From Pterois miles (taxonomy: Eukaryota > Chordata > Actinopteri > Perciformes > Scorpaenidae), in contig CAMQGK010000327.1 of the NCBI GenBank assembly GCA_947000775.1, forward strand, positions 12,270,001-12,334,000: a stretch of 64,000 bases of DNA. The letters run 5' to 3'. Both the position numbers and the translations under genes were made by a program. Below the pieces are notes generated by a model that saw only the letters and a list, made by a program, of their open reading frames with translations, did not search any database and was not told the origin of the DNA. This document shows positions 1 to 11,325 of the stretch, piece after piece. Within the stretch, counting starts at the first letter, position 1; every line of letters begins with the position of its first letter.

Positions 1-1796
1 ACATTGGTATTGTGATTTTGCATCACCTCTTGTTACTGTTGAAATTTCAACCCAGTAGTTCTCAAACTGCTAGTATCACTTCATTTAATTAAATAGTATA
101 AAAATCATGTCTGAGATGAAGACGCTTAAAGCTAAAATAAAAACATGAACCACAAAATGGATGTTTTTTTTTTATTCTCCACTGTGATTTTTTTTTCCTC
201 CTCCTGTATTAATACAAAGGCTTGTATTCATGCTCCTGAAAGCCCCTCTTCCCTCATTCATACAAACATTAGTTGTGCTTTTACATCTGTGGGATGTTCT
301 AAGTAAAAAGCTCTGAGTAATTGATGCTATTACCATGCATCACCTGTCAATGCCTCCCTAAATGCACAGGGACAGAGAAATGGCAGTGAGGAACAGTGTG
401 GCTCAGGGAAGGTGGAACTAGACAATGGAGTGCACTTGGATAATGGTATGCATTTGTACCTTCGAGTCACAGATGTGGATAAGGACGGAGAAAGAACGAA
501 GTACAGAAGGAAATAAAAGGGGAAAGAGAAAAGACACACGACAGAAATAGAGAGGAAATGCTAATGAGAGAGCAATCATTTCTTCAAGTGATTGCATAGA
601 TGAGGGATAATTTATTATGAATGTGTGCCTAGCTTCCTTTGACGTAGATGCATTAGCTTTGCTCCACAACTGCTTCTCAATAGATCTCTGGAATCACAAT
701 TTAGTCCCCAAGTATCATGCAAATGGACGACTGTTGGCCAGCTCCTAATTCATAGATTGCACTCAGTGGCCCTATGCCAAACCATTGTCCCATAATTAAT
801 GACTCATTCCCAGTTCTTTCCTCCAGTAGGGTTATTGCTCTGTACAACTTAAACCTCGGAGGAAGAGGAGGAGTGAACACAAAGTGGATTTACCAGATCA
901 ATAAAACATCAATAAGGAATTCCAAACTTTTAAACATATAAATGACACATAACAAATGGTAATAAAAGTAACATACAATTTACAAATTGCTATAATGTCA
1001 CTTATCATCTACACATAATGAATAACCCCCGTGTCATAAACATAGTGTTCACTCAACACAAATGAATTTGTGAAGCAGTTTATGAAATGATGCTTCCAAG
1101 CAAATTGAATTATACCATCTGTGGTTTATGTGGTTTTGAGCCTCAAGGGACAGCTTAGATTGCTGTTGACATGTAGCCATTATGGTAGCTACAGTATGTC
1201 TGTATTGCTTTGTAGTCATACATCCAAACACATTAACACATGCACATCAAAGTCTGGCTTTAAATGATGAAAACATCAAGAATTTAGGAATTTGTTTTCA
1301 TCAGTGTAATTCATCTCAACAAAACGTACAAGCAGCCATGTCGTGTAGTCCTTGGTACAGTATATTTACAGTGCACACCCACAGATTGGTAGGCATATTG
1401 GTAAAACAAGTATTATTTTTCCCAAAAAATACGCCTCCTATGCTTCAAGTATGTGCATCAAGCTTGGGCCAAAAGCCAGCGCTGTCTCACATATTTGCCA
1501 CATCTCTTGGGATTAAACAACATGGAGCCTACAATAGGAAATGGTCCAAGCAGAAATCAAATCTGCCCCTCTGAATAAATATCATCTTGCCGTCTGAGGC
1601 ACATCCCTCCAAGATAACCTGTCTGCTGAACGCAGCTGCTTGACACACATACAAACGCGCACACTCATAAAAACAGGAGTTGTTGCCTATATACGTACGC
1701 ACACACACATGCACGTACACATACACACCCAAGCTGGGTGGAAAATCAGCATTGGACATGACAGGAATGCAGACAGACAGCCATGTGTAAAAATGC
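1..1796. other. Gene-free AT-rich stretch
   Basis: No coding exon recognised. It holds short poly-T runs near 163-195 and a degenerate CA-rich patch at about 1642-1732. Confidence 0.5.
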
Positions 1797-1921
1797 CTGT
1801 CCATCCATCCATTCACCCATCCACTTATCCAACCATCCATTTGTTCACCCGTCCATCTGTCTGCCAATTCGTTTATCGGTCCATCGATCCCCCCATCCAT
1901 CTGTCTGCTCACCCATCCATC
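1797..1921 (+). repeat. Degenerate (CATC)n tetranucleotide repeat
   Basis: About 125 bases of CCATCCAT-type units interrupted by CTGT and TTCG variants. The interruptions suggest an old array. Confidence 0.85.
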
Positions 1922-3017
1922 AAACATGGTTTAGAGTTAAGGTCTGAGACAGCAGCTCCAACCTAGAGGCCAGGAGGATATGGAGGGAATGATTTAAGAG
2001 ATGTGAATAAGGTAAAGGTATTGACAATTTATGAGTATACTTCACTGTTCAAATTGATGTAATAAATGCCTCTGGCTTGCTGTGTTAATTGCACATTGTT
2101 AGCATTAGACAGTTCAGATGTTAAAATATGCACCTCAGTCATAAGCTTAAGTACTATTTCCAGATTCAAGGAAAGAGGAAGGAAAGGGAAGGAGAATACA
2201 AACAAAGGTCCTTTTTCTATGAGGATAAGAGCCAGGGTAGCCCATTTGGAGATCTCAAGGAAAACTGGACTGATGCCCCTGCAGTATGTATTAGTTGCAG
2301 CGTTAAAAACAACATGAAGTAATGTTTTGACTTACTATGACTGAAGTAAATTTGCAATCTTTATTTCAGCCACAAAGTCAGTGAATGAGTTGTCTAAATC
2401 ACAGTATAAGCACTGACTGCACCCAACAGCTCAGACTGATTAAAAAAAAAAAAAATAAATAAATAAATTACCTCTGTACATTCACGAGATAACACAACTT
2501 AAGATCACGATATTTGCTCAACAGGACACAGTTTCACCTCGGTTCATGCAACCTAATGTAGATCTGTGTTTGTTCTCCTCATTTGCATCTTAAAGAACTT
2601 GATTTTGGCTTCCAGCCCGCAAAATCACTTGAGAACTCGACACAAGGCCAAAGCAGAATGACACACAAACACATTCACACTGTTTAACTTATCATTTGTG
2701 ATGGCAGACACCTGCAGTTGACAAAAAAAAAAACAAAAAATAAAATAAAAATAAAAAATGCCCCCAAAATGGCACAACAGGACAAAAGTTATAGCAGGTG
2801 TGCTGGGGTCTGACAATATAATCCTGGCTGATTTATTAGGTTTCCTGTTAAGATAGCAAACAACTCCAAGTGGATGGAGCTAAAACACCTAAAGGTAAAC
2901 CATCTTCAGGGAGCTGAGATCTGATGTATCTACCATCAACATTACATGTGATTCTTCAATCAATATTAATAATCACTGACATTAGTAATAGTCAGGGTTA
3001 ACTAAACACCAGCCAAT
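1922..3017. other. Gene-free stretch
   Basis: A-rich runs at about 2443-2468 and 2722-2760. Nothing else recognised. Confidence 0.5.
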
Positions 3018-3030
3018 TCCACATTTTTAT

Positions 3031-3402
3031 CCATCCATCCATCCATCCATCCATCCATCCATCCATCTTCAACCGCTTATCCCGTTAGGGGGCTGCAGCC
3101 GATCCCAGCTGTCATTGGGTGAAGGTGGGGTACACCCTGGACAGGTCGCCAGTCCATCGCAGGGCACATAGAGACAGACAACATATAGACAGACAACCAT
3201 TCACACTCACATTCACACCTACGGGCAATTTAGAGTCATCAATTATCCTAACCTCCATGTCTTTAGACTATGGGAGGAAGCCGGACAACCTGGAGAAAAC
3301 CCATGCAAACGTGGAGAGATCATGCAAACTCCACACAGAAGAGCCCCAAGCTGGATTTGAACCTCTTGCTGTGAGGCGACAGTGCTTACCACCGTGCAGC
3401 CC
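3031..3402 (-). mobile_element. tRNA-headed SINE with (ATGG)n tail, minus strand
   Basis: Same family as the copy at 4776-5150, inverted. The tail (CCAT)n is at 3031-3067 and the tRNA-like head lies near 3370-3402. It is flanked by TCCACATTTTTAT (3018-3030) and TCCACATGTTTAT (3403-3415), a 13-bp target-site duplication with one mismatch, so it is an insertion with both ends preserved. Confidence 0.9.
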
Positions 3403-3477
3403 TCCACATGTTTATATTCAGTCATATTTTACAAGCTAGTGACTGAGAATGGTCACACATCTTAAATAATACATTTA

Positions 3478-4690
3478 ACTCTCTAAGACCCACAATAGAC
3501 CTATATTTTTTTTAAGGGGTGCATAGCAGCAGTAGATGTCACCAAGAAGTAGTGTACATCATTTTAATCATTTTAATTTGAGATGCTGCTCAGCACTGTC
3601 TATCAAATTGATCTAACTAGTGTTCAGAAATAAACTGAATATCTAATGAATGTATGAATTATTTTAAATGAATTATAAAAGTGTATAAGGTTTAGAGTAT
3701 TATGACAAAAGTATATGGTGCTCGTCCCCATGCTCTATTACATCTCATAAGTTGTTGTAGCAATTTTTAGGTTGATACCATTTGTTACATAGATTTGGTG
3801 CTAAATTTAACCATCTGTTACATATTGAGATTTGATAAAAATGATCAATAATCCCTCCAAAATGCCACATTAAGACACCAAGATGCTGAGGAACACCAGA
3901 GAAAAAAAAAACATGCTGTGAATTGGGATCAAAAACTTTTGACATTTGGACATTTATTTAAGAATTGCACTTTTCAGCAATTAGATGGAGAGCACTTCTG
4001 TTGTGGAAGCTACTCAGAAACCCTGTTATTGACAATCTACCTTGGAAAGCCATCCATCCTATGAATGCTCCAGGTCTCTAGTTTGTGGTTGTAAAGTTTC
4101 ATTAGGCTGTGATTATTCTAGAGGTCACCATAGGCCATTTTATACAGTGAGGTCAAGTTTCAAAAAGATGGTTTCACTACAATGAAATGGCTACTATGGG
4201 GACTAACATCATCAGACATGAAAAAATGGACTCATTGGATCCACAAGAGTCTCAGCTTTACAGTGATACCCAATTTATGTAATTCCCGGACTGTTTAGGG
4301 AGTTCAGTATGCGGAGATATTCAAACATAATTTTAGAAAAGGCGGAAATAACACATTTGTACTGCATGCAAAAGACTGCATGGTTTTTACCCCAAACTGT
4401 ATGTGATTATCATAAAGTGAGCATGTCTGTAAAGGGGAGACTAGTGGGTACCCATATAACCCATTTTCATTCACATATCTTGAAATCAGAGGTCAAGGGC
4501 CCCCTTTGAAAATGACCAGTCAGTTTTTCTTTGCTCTTCTGGACAAGCTACCATGACATGATTGGTACCAATGGATTCCTTTGGTTTTCTAGTTTCATAT
4601 ATCTGTATCTAACGCTTAAACTGAACCTGCTACAGTAAAGTTGGTCTAGATCATTTGTGGCCCTGCAGGTTTCTAAGTTTTAATGTGAAA
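3478..4690 (+). mobile_element. Probable non-autonomous dispersed element, about 1.2 kb
   Basis: Bases 4391-4635 match a module in the hAT-like elements at 34.3, 37.2 and 46.4 kb, including CATAAAGTGAGCATGTCTGT, TGGGTACCCATATAACCC and TTTGGTTTTCTAGTTTCATA. The part before 4391 has no second copy here, but from memory resembles a common teleost repeat. Ends are uncertain and there is no coding capacity. Confidence 0.5.
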
Positions 4691-4775
4691 TAGAAGAGAA
4701 AGATAGGAATTCTTGGGTTTACAATCTAATATGCTGAAACACATTTTGAAATAAGGGCTAATACTGATACAAAAT

Positions 4776-5150
4776 AGGGCTACACGGTGGTGTAGTGGTT
4801 AGCGCTGTCGCCTCACAGCAAGAGGGTCGCAGGTTCGATTCCAGCTTGCGGCTCTTCTGTGTGGAGTTTGCATGTTCTCCCCGTGTAAGCGTGGGTTTTC
4901 TCCGGGTACTCCGGCTTCCTCCCACCATCCAAAGACATGCTGTTTAGGTTAATTGATTACTCTAAATTGCCCGTAGGTGTGGATGTGAGCGTGAATGGTT
5001 GTCTGTCTATATGTTGTCTGTCTCTATGTGCCCTGCGATGGACTGGCGACCTATCCAGGGTGTACCCTGCCTTCGCCCTATGCCAGCTGGGATCGGCTCC
5101 AGCCCCCCCGCGACCCCTAACGGGATAAGCGGTTGACAATGGATGGATGG
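4776..5150 (+). mobile_element. Full-length tRNA-headed SINE with (ATGG)n tail
   Basis: Flanked by perfect 13-bp direct repeats ACTGATACAAAAT at 4763-4775 and 5151-5163. The head has pol III promoter boxes: A box TGGTGTAGTGG (4788-4798) and B box GGTTCGATTCC (4832-4842). The body runs through CTCCGGCTTCCTCCCA and CCCTGCGATGGACTGG to a tail GGATAAGCGGTTGACAATGG then ATGG units. Near-perfect boxes and an exact duplication suggest a young insertion. Confidence 0.95.
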
Positions 5151-5393
5151 ACTGATACAAAATTACAGTCTTGAGCTGGAAAAGTTTGTTTAACAGCAAA
5201 TAGAGCTGCTGCAGTCAATCCCTATGGTAACCAAGAGTAGCTCTGATGATTTTTTGTTAGGGTGTTGCATGTTATTGATTACAGTTTTTGACTCTAATAG
5301 CCTGTTTGTAACAATTATATTTTGAACATGACCTCCCCAGTATTCAGCATGTTGACAGTTTGAAAGACTATATTTATACCCAGATTAACCATG

Positions 5394-5394
<1 letters not shown>

Positions 5395-5450
<56 letters not shown>
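5395..5450 (+). repeat. (CA)28 microsatellite
   Basis: Uninterrupted 56-base CA run. A shorter one follows at 5552-5571. Confidence 0.99.
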
Positions 5451-5452
<2 letters not shown>

Positions 5453-5717
5453 TACCAATGTGTTTGGCAGACTTGGAAAATGTACACAATCAATGTGTAT
5501 ATGTACCTGCAATAAAGCATCTGTACACTTGACCATCTTGTATACACGTGCGCACACACACACACACACACGCACAACTAACCTGCCCACAGCCAAGGTC
5601 AGAGGACTGCAATATAGATGAGCATATTTGATCAAACTAGGAGAGGTTATGCAAATAGGATCTCTGCAATTAAACCAAATTCATGCATAATAGATAAAGC
5701 CTCTGCCCTGGTCTGTG

Positions 5718-5720
<3 letters not shown>

Positions 5721-5763
<43 letters not shown>

Positions 5764-5765
5764 TG
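5721..5765 (+). repeat. (GT)n microsatellite
   Basis: About 45 bases with one ATGT interruption near the end. Confidence 0.99.
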
Positions 5766-8150
5766 AATGCCGGAGTGCTGTAGTTTTATATCCTTGGGAC
5801 AAAAAGGGGTGTGAACCACTTCCTCCAAGTGTGGTATTGACATGTTAGATAAATCATTTGCAAAGCTGTCCTTAACAACACACAGCACTACAGCCGTTCA
5901 TTTCTTTAATTTGGCTGCATTTTATCCTTCAGCAGAACATGTTCATGTCCAACACCAGAATTTATACACTGAAAATAAACCTTAAATCCTGTCTGAGATT
6001 TTCATTTAAAATTCATGTTTATGTGCCATTTAAAGTACACTGTTATTATTTGTTCATTGCTATTTTAATGGATTTTTTTTTAGCAATTAAAGAAATAAAA
6101 CAAACAATAATAAGAGTAATTATAATTGTAATAATAATGTCAGTACTAACCCCTAAACTGTTCTATTATTTTGATAATATTTCCTAATATACACCAAACA
6201 GGGTTTCAGTAATATCAGGGTAAAATCTAATTCTTCAATTGCACACTATCATGCCACTGTATGTGGCGAAAGTAATTCATCACTTCATCTGTCAAAGAAC
6301 TGGACATTGTCCCTCTGGAAAAATGATTCAGTAACAAGGTTATTGGTGTTGCTGTGAATGCTGTGAAAGTAAAAAGTAACACTCCTCCTTTTTGGTTGTT
6401 ACGAATCTTCTTAAGTACAAACTATTGTCCCCCTTTTTTTCTGTTTCTCAGCAGCAACCATAAAGTATGTGTCATACATCTACCAGAAAGTGTGCATCAA
6501 AAGAAGAAACTGTCAATGCTCAACATTCACCTACTTTCTTTCCACAGTTAAATAAATACATTTTAGCACAATATCTGTCAGCCTTTGTAAAGTCAAAGAA
6601 AGAAAATTTGGTAGTTAGTTGAACAGGATTGCCAAGCAGGACTTAATTATGTTTTCATTAAACTCAAAAGCACAGATGGCCAGTACCCTGTTCATACAAC
6701 CACAGTCTGTAAAACTATATCACAGAACTGATACCAAAGAGCTGATTCAGGAAGCTGAGCAGGTGCAGTGAAAGCAGCCTTCACTAGGTCAAAAGGCAGG
6801 CATATGCTTGTCAGAAAGCCAGCAAAAAGACTTGAATGCTCCAACAACTCATGGACAGTCTTAGACAAGACTGCTGATCGTAAATCAGGAGGCGCTTGGC
6901 GGCTGTGGGGAGGACAGGCGATGAGGAAACATGGATAACTCACCGGTGACAGCTGGTGGACAGGTAAGGAACGGCAGGTCTGGAAAGACGAGAAGTTGCG
7001 TTCACTAGAGACAGAGGAAGGAGAACTTTGATGATGACAGATATTAATACATTTTCATTATTATTATTATAAATAAAAACAGAGTTAGTTACATCGAAAA
7101 AAGATAAGTGTGCATTCCAGAGAGAGATGATTTTGGTGGTTAAAACCCTAACACAGTAATAATCTGATATTAAAACTCAATTATTTCATTTGCATTGGTT
7201 TACAAGATTAGGAAATAGTACAGTCTGGTTTACAGTGTCTATACAGCCTACTTAACATTCACCCTGTCCAAATACTGTCTAGTAAAGAGACAATGGTGAA
7301 GCATGTCTTTTTACTGCAAACAGATACCAAATTAAACAGATGGGACTCACAAAACATTCTGATCTATATGAATCAGTTATTATTTAATCTGCATTTAGTT
7401 TTAAAATACTCAAACATATATTCTACCCTGGGTGAGAGCTGACAGCAGGCAAAATGTTGTATTTAATCTGCCGAAAATACATATTACTACACCGAATACA
7501 TAAATACCTTTTAGCTCTTTTTCTGTTTTTTTAGCTTTATTGTATTGTTCTCTTCTGAACAGACCACACTGATAAAAGGAACCATTATATACACTCATGT
7601 ACTAAAGTGACTTTGCATCATGATGCTGCTAAAAAAACAAAACAAACAAAAACAAATTGAAAATAAAACAGCATGATAAGCAAGAGAGCATGCCTTCCAG
7701 TTTCAAAAGGTTTTCAAATGATATGAACCCAGCAAGACCTATTGGTGCCAAGAAAGTTATTGTTAATATTTGCTAAAAAATATAAATAAATAAAAGAAAA
7801 TAAAACATAAAAAAATACATTAATGTTAGAATAAAAAACATAGTACAACAATAATAGAGGTTCTCAGTAAATAAATCCTTGACAGACTAACAGTATCTGT
7901 CTGGCTGGGACACTTGCTTACAGACCTCACCATTCCCTGACTGCCTGTCTATCTCACTGTAATTATGCTTATCCTCTTTTGGGGTGACCCCCACTCTCCC
8001 AGCCCCATTTGCCCCTGAAATCTTTATGGATCCTGAGGCGGTTGTCATGGAAACAAGGAGTACGCCAGGCACATGGTCCCCCCTTTGAATGCAATTAATA
8101 TGCAGCCTGATTTATCCCTTTCTTAGGAGGGGTTGCAGGGAGGGGTAGAT
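5766..8150. other. Gene-free stretch with a conserved-looking patch at its end
   Basis: AT-rich, with simple A-rich runs near 7770-7850. The last part (about 7960-8130) has balanced composition and an RFX-type X-box, see 8041-8054. The minus-strand ORF at 6692-6943 has no recognisable domain. Confidence 0.4.
8041..8054 (+). promoter_or_regulatory. Candidate RFX X-box
   Basis: GTTGTCATGGAAAC matches the palindromic X-box pattern GTNRCC/N-0-3-N/RGYAAC with both half sites recognisable. No gene is adjacent, so function would be distal if any. A motif of this length can arise by chance. Confidence 0.25.
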
Positions 8151-8160
8151 GTGTGTGTGT

Positions 8161-8191
<31 letters not shown>

Positions 8192-8195
8192 GGGG
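8151..8195 (+). repeat. (GT)n followed by a 21-base G run
   Basis: GT dinucleotides to 8174, then G only from 8175 to 8195. The run can fold as a G-quadruplex and its length is unlikely to be called exactly. Confidence 0.95.
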
Positions 8196-8879
8196 TCTGG
8201 TAATTGGGGTAAGGAAAAAGGAAGCAATAGGGGAAATGAAATTAGCAGTTTTTTTTTTTTTAAATGCATCTGAATTTTAGGGTGTGAAGCGGTGTGAGGA
8301 CGGTTAGAGGATGGGTGGATGGATGGAGTGATGGGTGGGGATAAAAGAGGATAAGGAAGTGGAATGAGATGATTTAAAACCAATCTTTAGCTCCCTGCAA
8401 AACAGTTTTTCCCTGATTCATTTTGGAAATGTGACGGTTGTGACAATGTAAGGATGGGTGGGTCGGTGGATGGGCGTAAGGATGGTGAAAGGACAGACAG
8501 AAAGGGGGATGATGTGTTCTCAACCATCTGCATAGCTTTTTCAAAATATGACATATTATCCATAGCTTAAAATTTGAAATCTGCTGCCATAGAAATAAGT
8601 GTACACATGCAAATTAAAGAGGACGAAAAGATTTAGCCAGTCAGTTTTACAAGAACACAGAGAGAGAAAATGCTTTGCTATAGTAAGGTTGAAACAGATC
8701 TATACCGGAAATGAAAGCTTGAAATTATTTTTATTTGTATTGTATGTGTCTATGTATGTGCTTTATGGAAGTATGTTTATTTTCTGTCCATCCGTGTCTC
8801 CCCTCTGTGTCCTCTCCAACTACAACAGCACACATTATCCTCCTTCATTAGACACAATGTGAGAGTCCTTCAGCTGCAG

Positions 8880-8920
8880 CAGAGGGCTTGATCTTACAAG
8901 GGGGCCACGACACAGAGAGA

Positions 8921-8966
<46 letters not shown>

Positions 8967-9440
8967 TGGAAGGAGAAGAAAAAAGGAACATAAGGAGGAG
9001 ATGGGAGAGAGAGAGGAGGGAGGGAGGGGGTAAAAGAAAGAGAGAGAGTGCGAGAGCCAGGTGACAGCCACAAAGAAGCAGTCGGGTGGAAAGAGCCAAA
9101 CGCTGGAGCCAATTAATTCCCTCCACATGTTTTGAGACAAAAGCCTGTGCACTTGACCCTCCTGTGAGCTGAGGGAAGAGAGGGACGGGTGTAGGCATGG
9201 GGGGTGGGGGGTGGAGGGGGTGACAAACTGAAGAGGGAGTAAGAGGATGAAGGGTGTAGAGAGAACGATAGAAGAGGGAGACAAATAGATGAAGGAGGGA
9301 GTAAAAAAGAGGCAGTCTGATGAAGGGGTGGGGTGAGAGTAGGTGAGGGAGCGGGGAGCATGGAGGAAGATAGGGGTACACAGGAAGAAAAGAGGGAATA
9401 GGGTGAGACAGAGAAGAGCAAAGGAGATAGACAAAATGAG
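8880..9440 (+). repeat. Purine-strand tract with (GA)n core
   Basis: Uninterrupted AG units at 8923-8963 sit in about 560 bases that are strongly purine-rich on the + strand (GGAGGAGATGGGAGAG, GGGAGGGAGGGGG and similar). The pyrimidine strand lacks stop codons, which gives Ser/Leu/Pro-rich false ORFs up to 199 codons. Confidence 0.85.
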
Positions 9441-11112
9441 GAAATCAGATGCAACTTGTGCCAGGATTTAGGGAAGGTCTCTTTTTTTGCACTCTCACTT
9501 TTTTTCTTTTATGGTACAATATGTAAGCTTGATGCGGCATTTGGCACTCTTCCCTTCAACGGGACGTCCTATTATGGTTTTTCTCATTCGCTTTGGCTCA
9601 AGCCTTGAATGTTTCTCTCTTTTTATAAGTTCAAACCACTGAACAATTAGTTTGTTGTTCACAACAGATTACAATTTCTCTTGCATGTGTTTTGGCACAT
9701 GTACAAAAGAGTAAGTACAATAACCACTTGCACATGGCTTGCTGATCAAAACTGATGAGTTGACTAAACATTTCTAAACATTTTTTTCATCGTTTGAGCC
9801 ATCACATGCAAAATGAGCCATTTAGTTATCAGACATGCATGCTTATTTCAAAAATATCTAAGTTTTTTCATTTTTGCAGGGGTGTTTTTGTTTTTTGGTA
9901 TGGATGTAATTTTATGGCACAATTCCAATTCACTGTATATGACTTTACATGAAAGATCAAAAGTTTTATTATTTTTTTTTTATCAGTACAGGTAATACAT
10001 TGCTACATGAATAAATTTACTTATATGCATTCTGTGTAGCTACTACAGTATTGAGCCAAATACACAGCCAAAGTGATTAAGAAAAACTGTAAGTGTAACT
10101 GTATGTGCATAACAGCTGCACATGGCAATGTGACTCTGAAAAGTTGAAAAAGTTTTTATTGCATGCCAACTAAAAGCCTGGAACTTGGTCATGCTATTTT
10201 CTGGCTGCTACACACCACCACTTCCTCACCAAAGCTCAGCTAGCCCTCTGACAGAGGATGTGGAGTTCTTAGGATGTTTTAAAGGAGAGTACATGCAGTA
10301 TACTACTCCCAAATGTTTTAAATGTGCTTGAACATGACACTTGTATCTAAGTGCACTGCTTGTAAAATGGGCTGTTCACACAGGCAATAGCGTGGCCGTA
10401 GGGTGTGCATAGATATTTTGAGAAGACAGTATTGTCCCTACCAATATTTAGTACTTGAGCATACTTTTTCTCATTATCGTTGATGTGAAGTCATATAGAG
10501 ACAAAACAATTCATTGCTCACCAACAGTTGATTTATGCCTGATCGGAAGTGTTTTCTGTTTTGGTTTTGCCTGTAGCTTACCAGTACCATGTCAGCTTTA
10601 ACATTACACATACAAACTTCATGTTTTTTTTTTTTTTTGTTTTGTTTTTTTAATCGAATTGCACATTTACTTAATTCAAAGTCCAAGGTTAACTATTAGT
10701 TGCCTTATATCAGACAGAAATAACTCTGTTTCCATCTTGAGTCTGACATTGCCTTCCTTTGGGATTTGATTTGAGTTCCCCCAACCAATCACTGGAGACC
10801 AAAACATCCACTTGAATCTATGTGTTCATCTATGCTATTTTAAGTTGCCACTGATGTGGAGCCAAAAGCTGTGCCAACATAGTGGCTTTGCTGTGAGAGT
10901 GAGAGGAGAGTGGAGCAAAGTAAAAACTACAGTGTTGGGTGATATTGAGAAGACACCATCTAAGATTGACAATGGGGTTAGTCAGGAACTGACTGGCTAA
11001 TTATTAGCCCCCCTTGGTGGGGCAAATTCAGAAGTCTGGACACAGGCAAAACTGTAACAGCAAGCCCTCCAAATGTTGTCCACTCCATACCCTCCAGAAT
11101 GAGAATGAGAAG
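9441..11112. other. Gene-free stretch
   Basis: AT-rich with a poly-T run near 10625. No repeat family shared with the rest of the window was recognised. Confidence 0.5.
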
Positions 11113-11116
11113 TGTT

Positions 11117-11325
11117 TAAGAAGAAGAAGAAGATAGTCCTTTATTAGTCCAAAGAGGGGAAATTCAATTTTTTCACTCTGTTGTTAACTTATACACGGTA
11201 CATGCAGACCAAGAGGCACCTCTCCAGCTACCAGTTCACACTCAGTTCTTGGTCCATGGCGGGACTTGAACCAGTGACCCTTCAGTTCCCAAGCCAACTC
11301 CCTACAGACTGAGCTACTGCCGCCC
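11117..11325 (-). mobile_element. tRNA-derived SINE, second family, minus strand
   Basis: On the minus strand it starts GGGCGGCAGTAGCTCAG with a tRNA-like A-box region (+ strand 11300-11316) and B box GGTTCAAGTCC (+ strand 11262-11272). It ends GGACTAATAAAGGACTATC plus CTT units. This tail is nearly the same as the LINE-type 3' ends at 18.3, 35.0 and 50.6 kb. No clear target-site duplication was found. Confidence 0.85.

Noticed and set aside
1182..1966. ORFs of 130, 132 and 108 codons
   Set aside because: Overlap a degenerate CA patch and the CATC repeat, on both strands.
3119..3439. 106-codon ORF
   Set aside because: Lies wholly in the SINE at 3031-3402.
4786..4860. tRNA gene
   Set aside because: A and B boxes belong to a SINE head with target-site duplications; no cloverleaf with acceptor stem.
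6692..6943. 83-codon minus-strand ORF with protein-like composition
   Set aside because: No recognisable domain, no neighbouring exons; would reconsider if a homology search hits.
8835..9454. Minus-strand ORFs of 199, 177 and 113 codons
   Set aside because: Ser/Leu/Pro-rich translations of a polypurine tract with (GA)n, overlapping in several frames.
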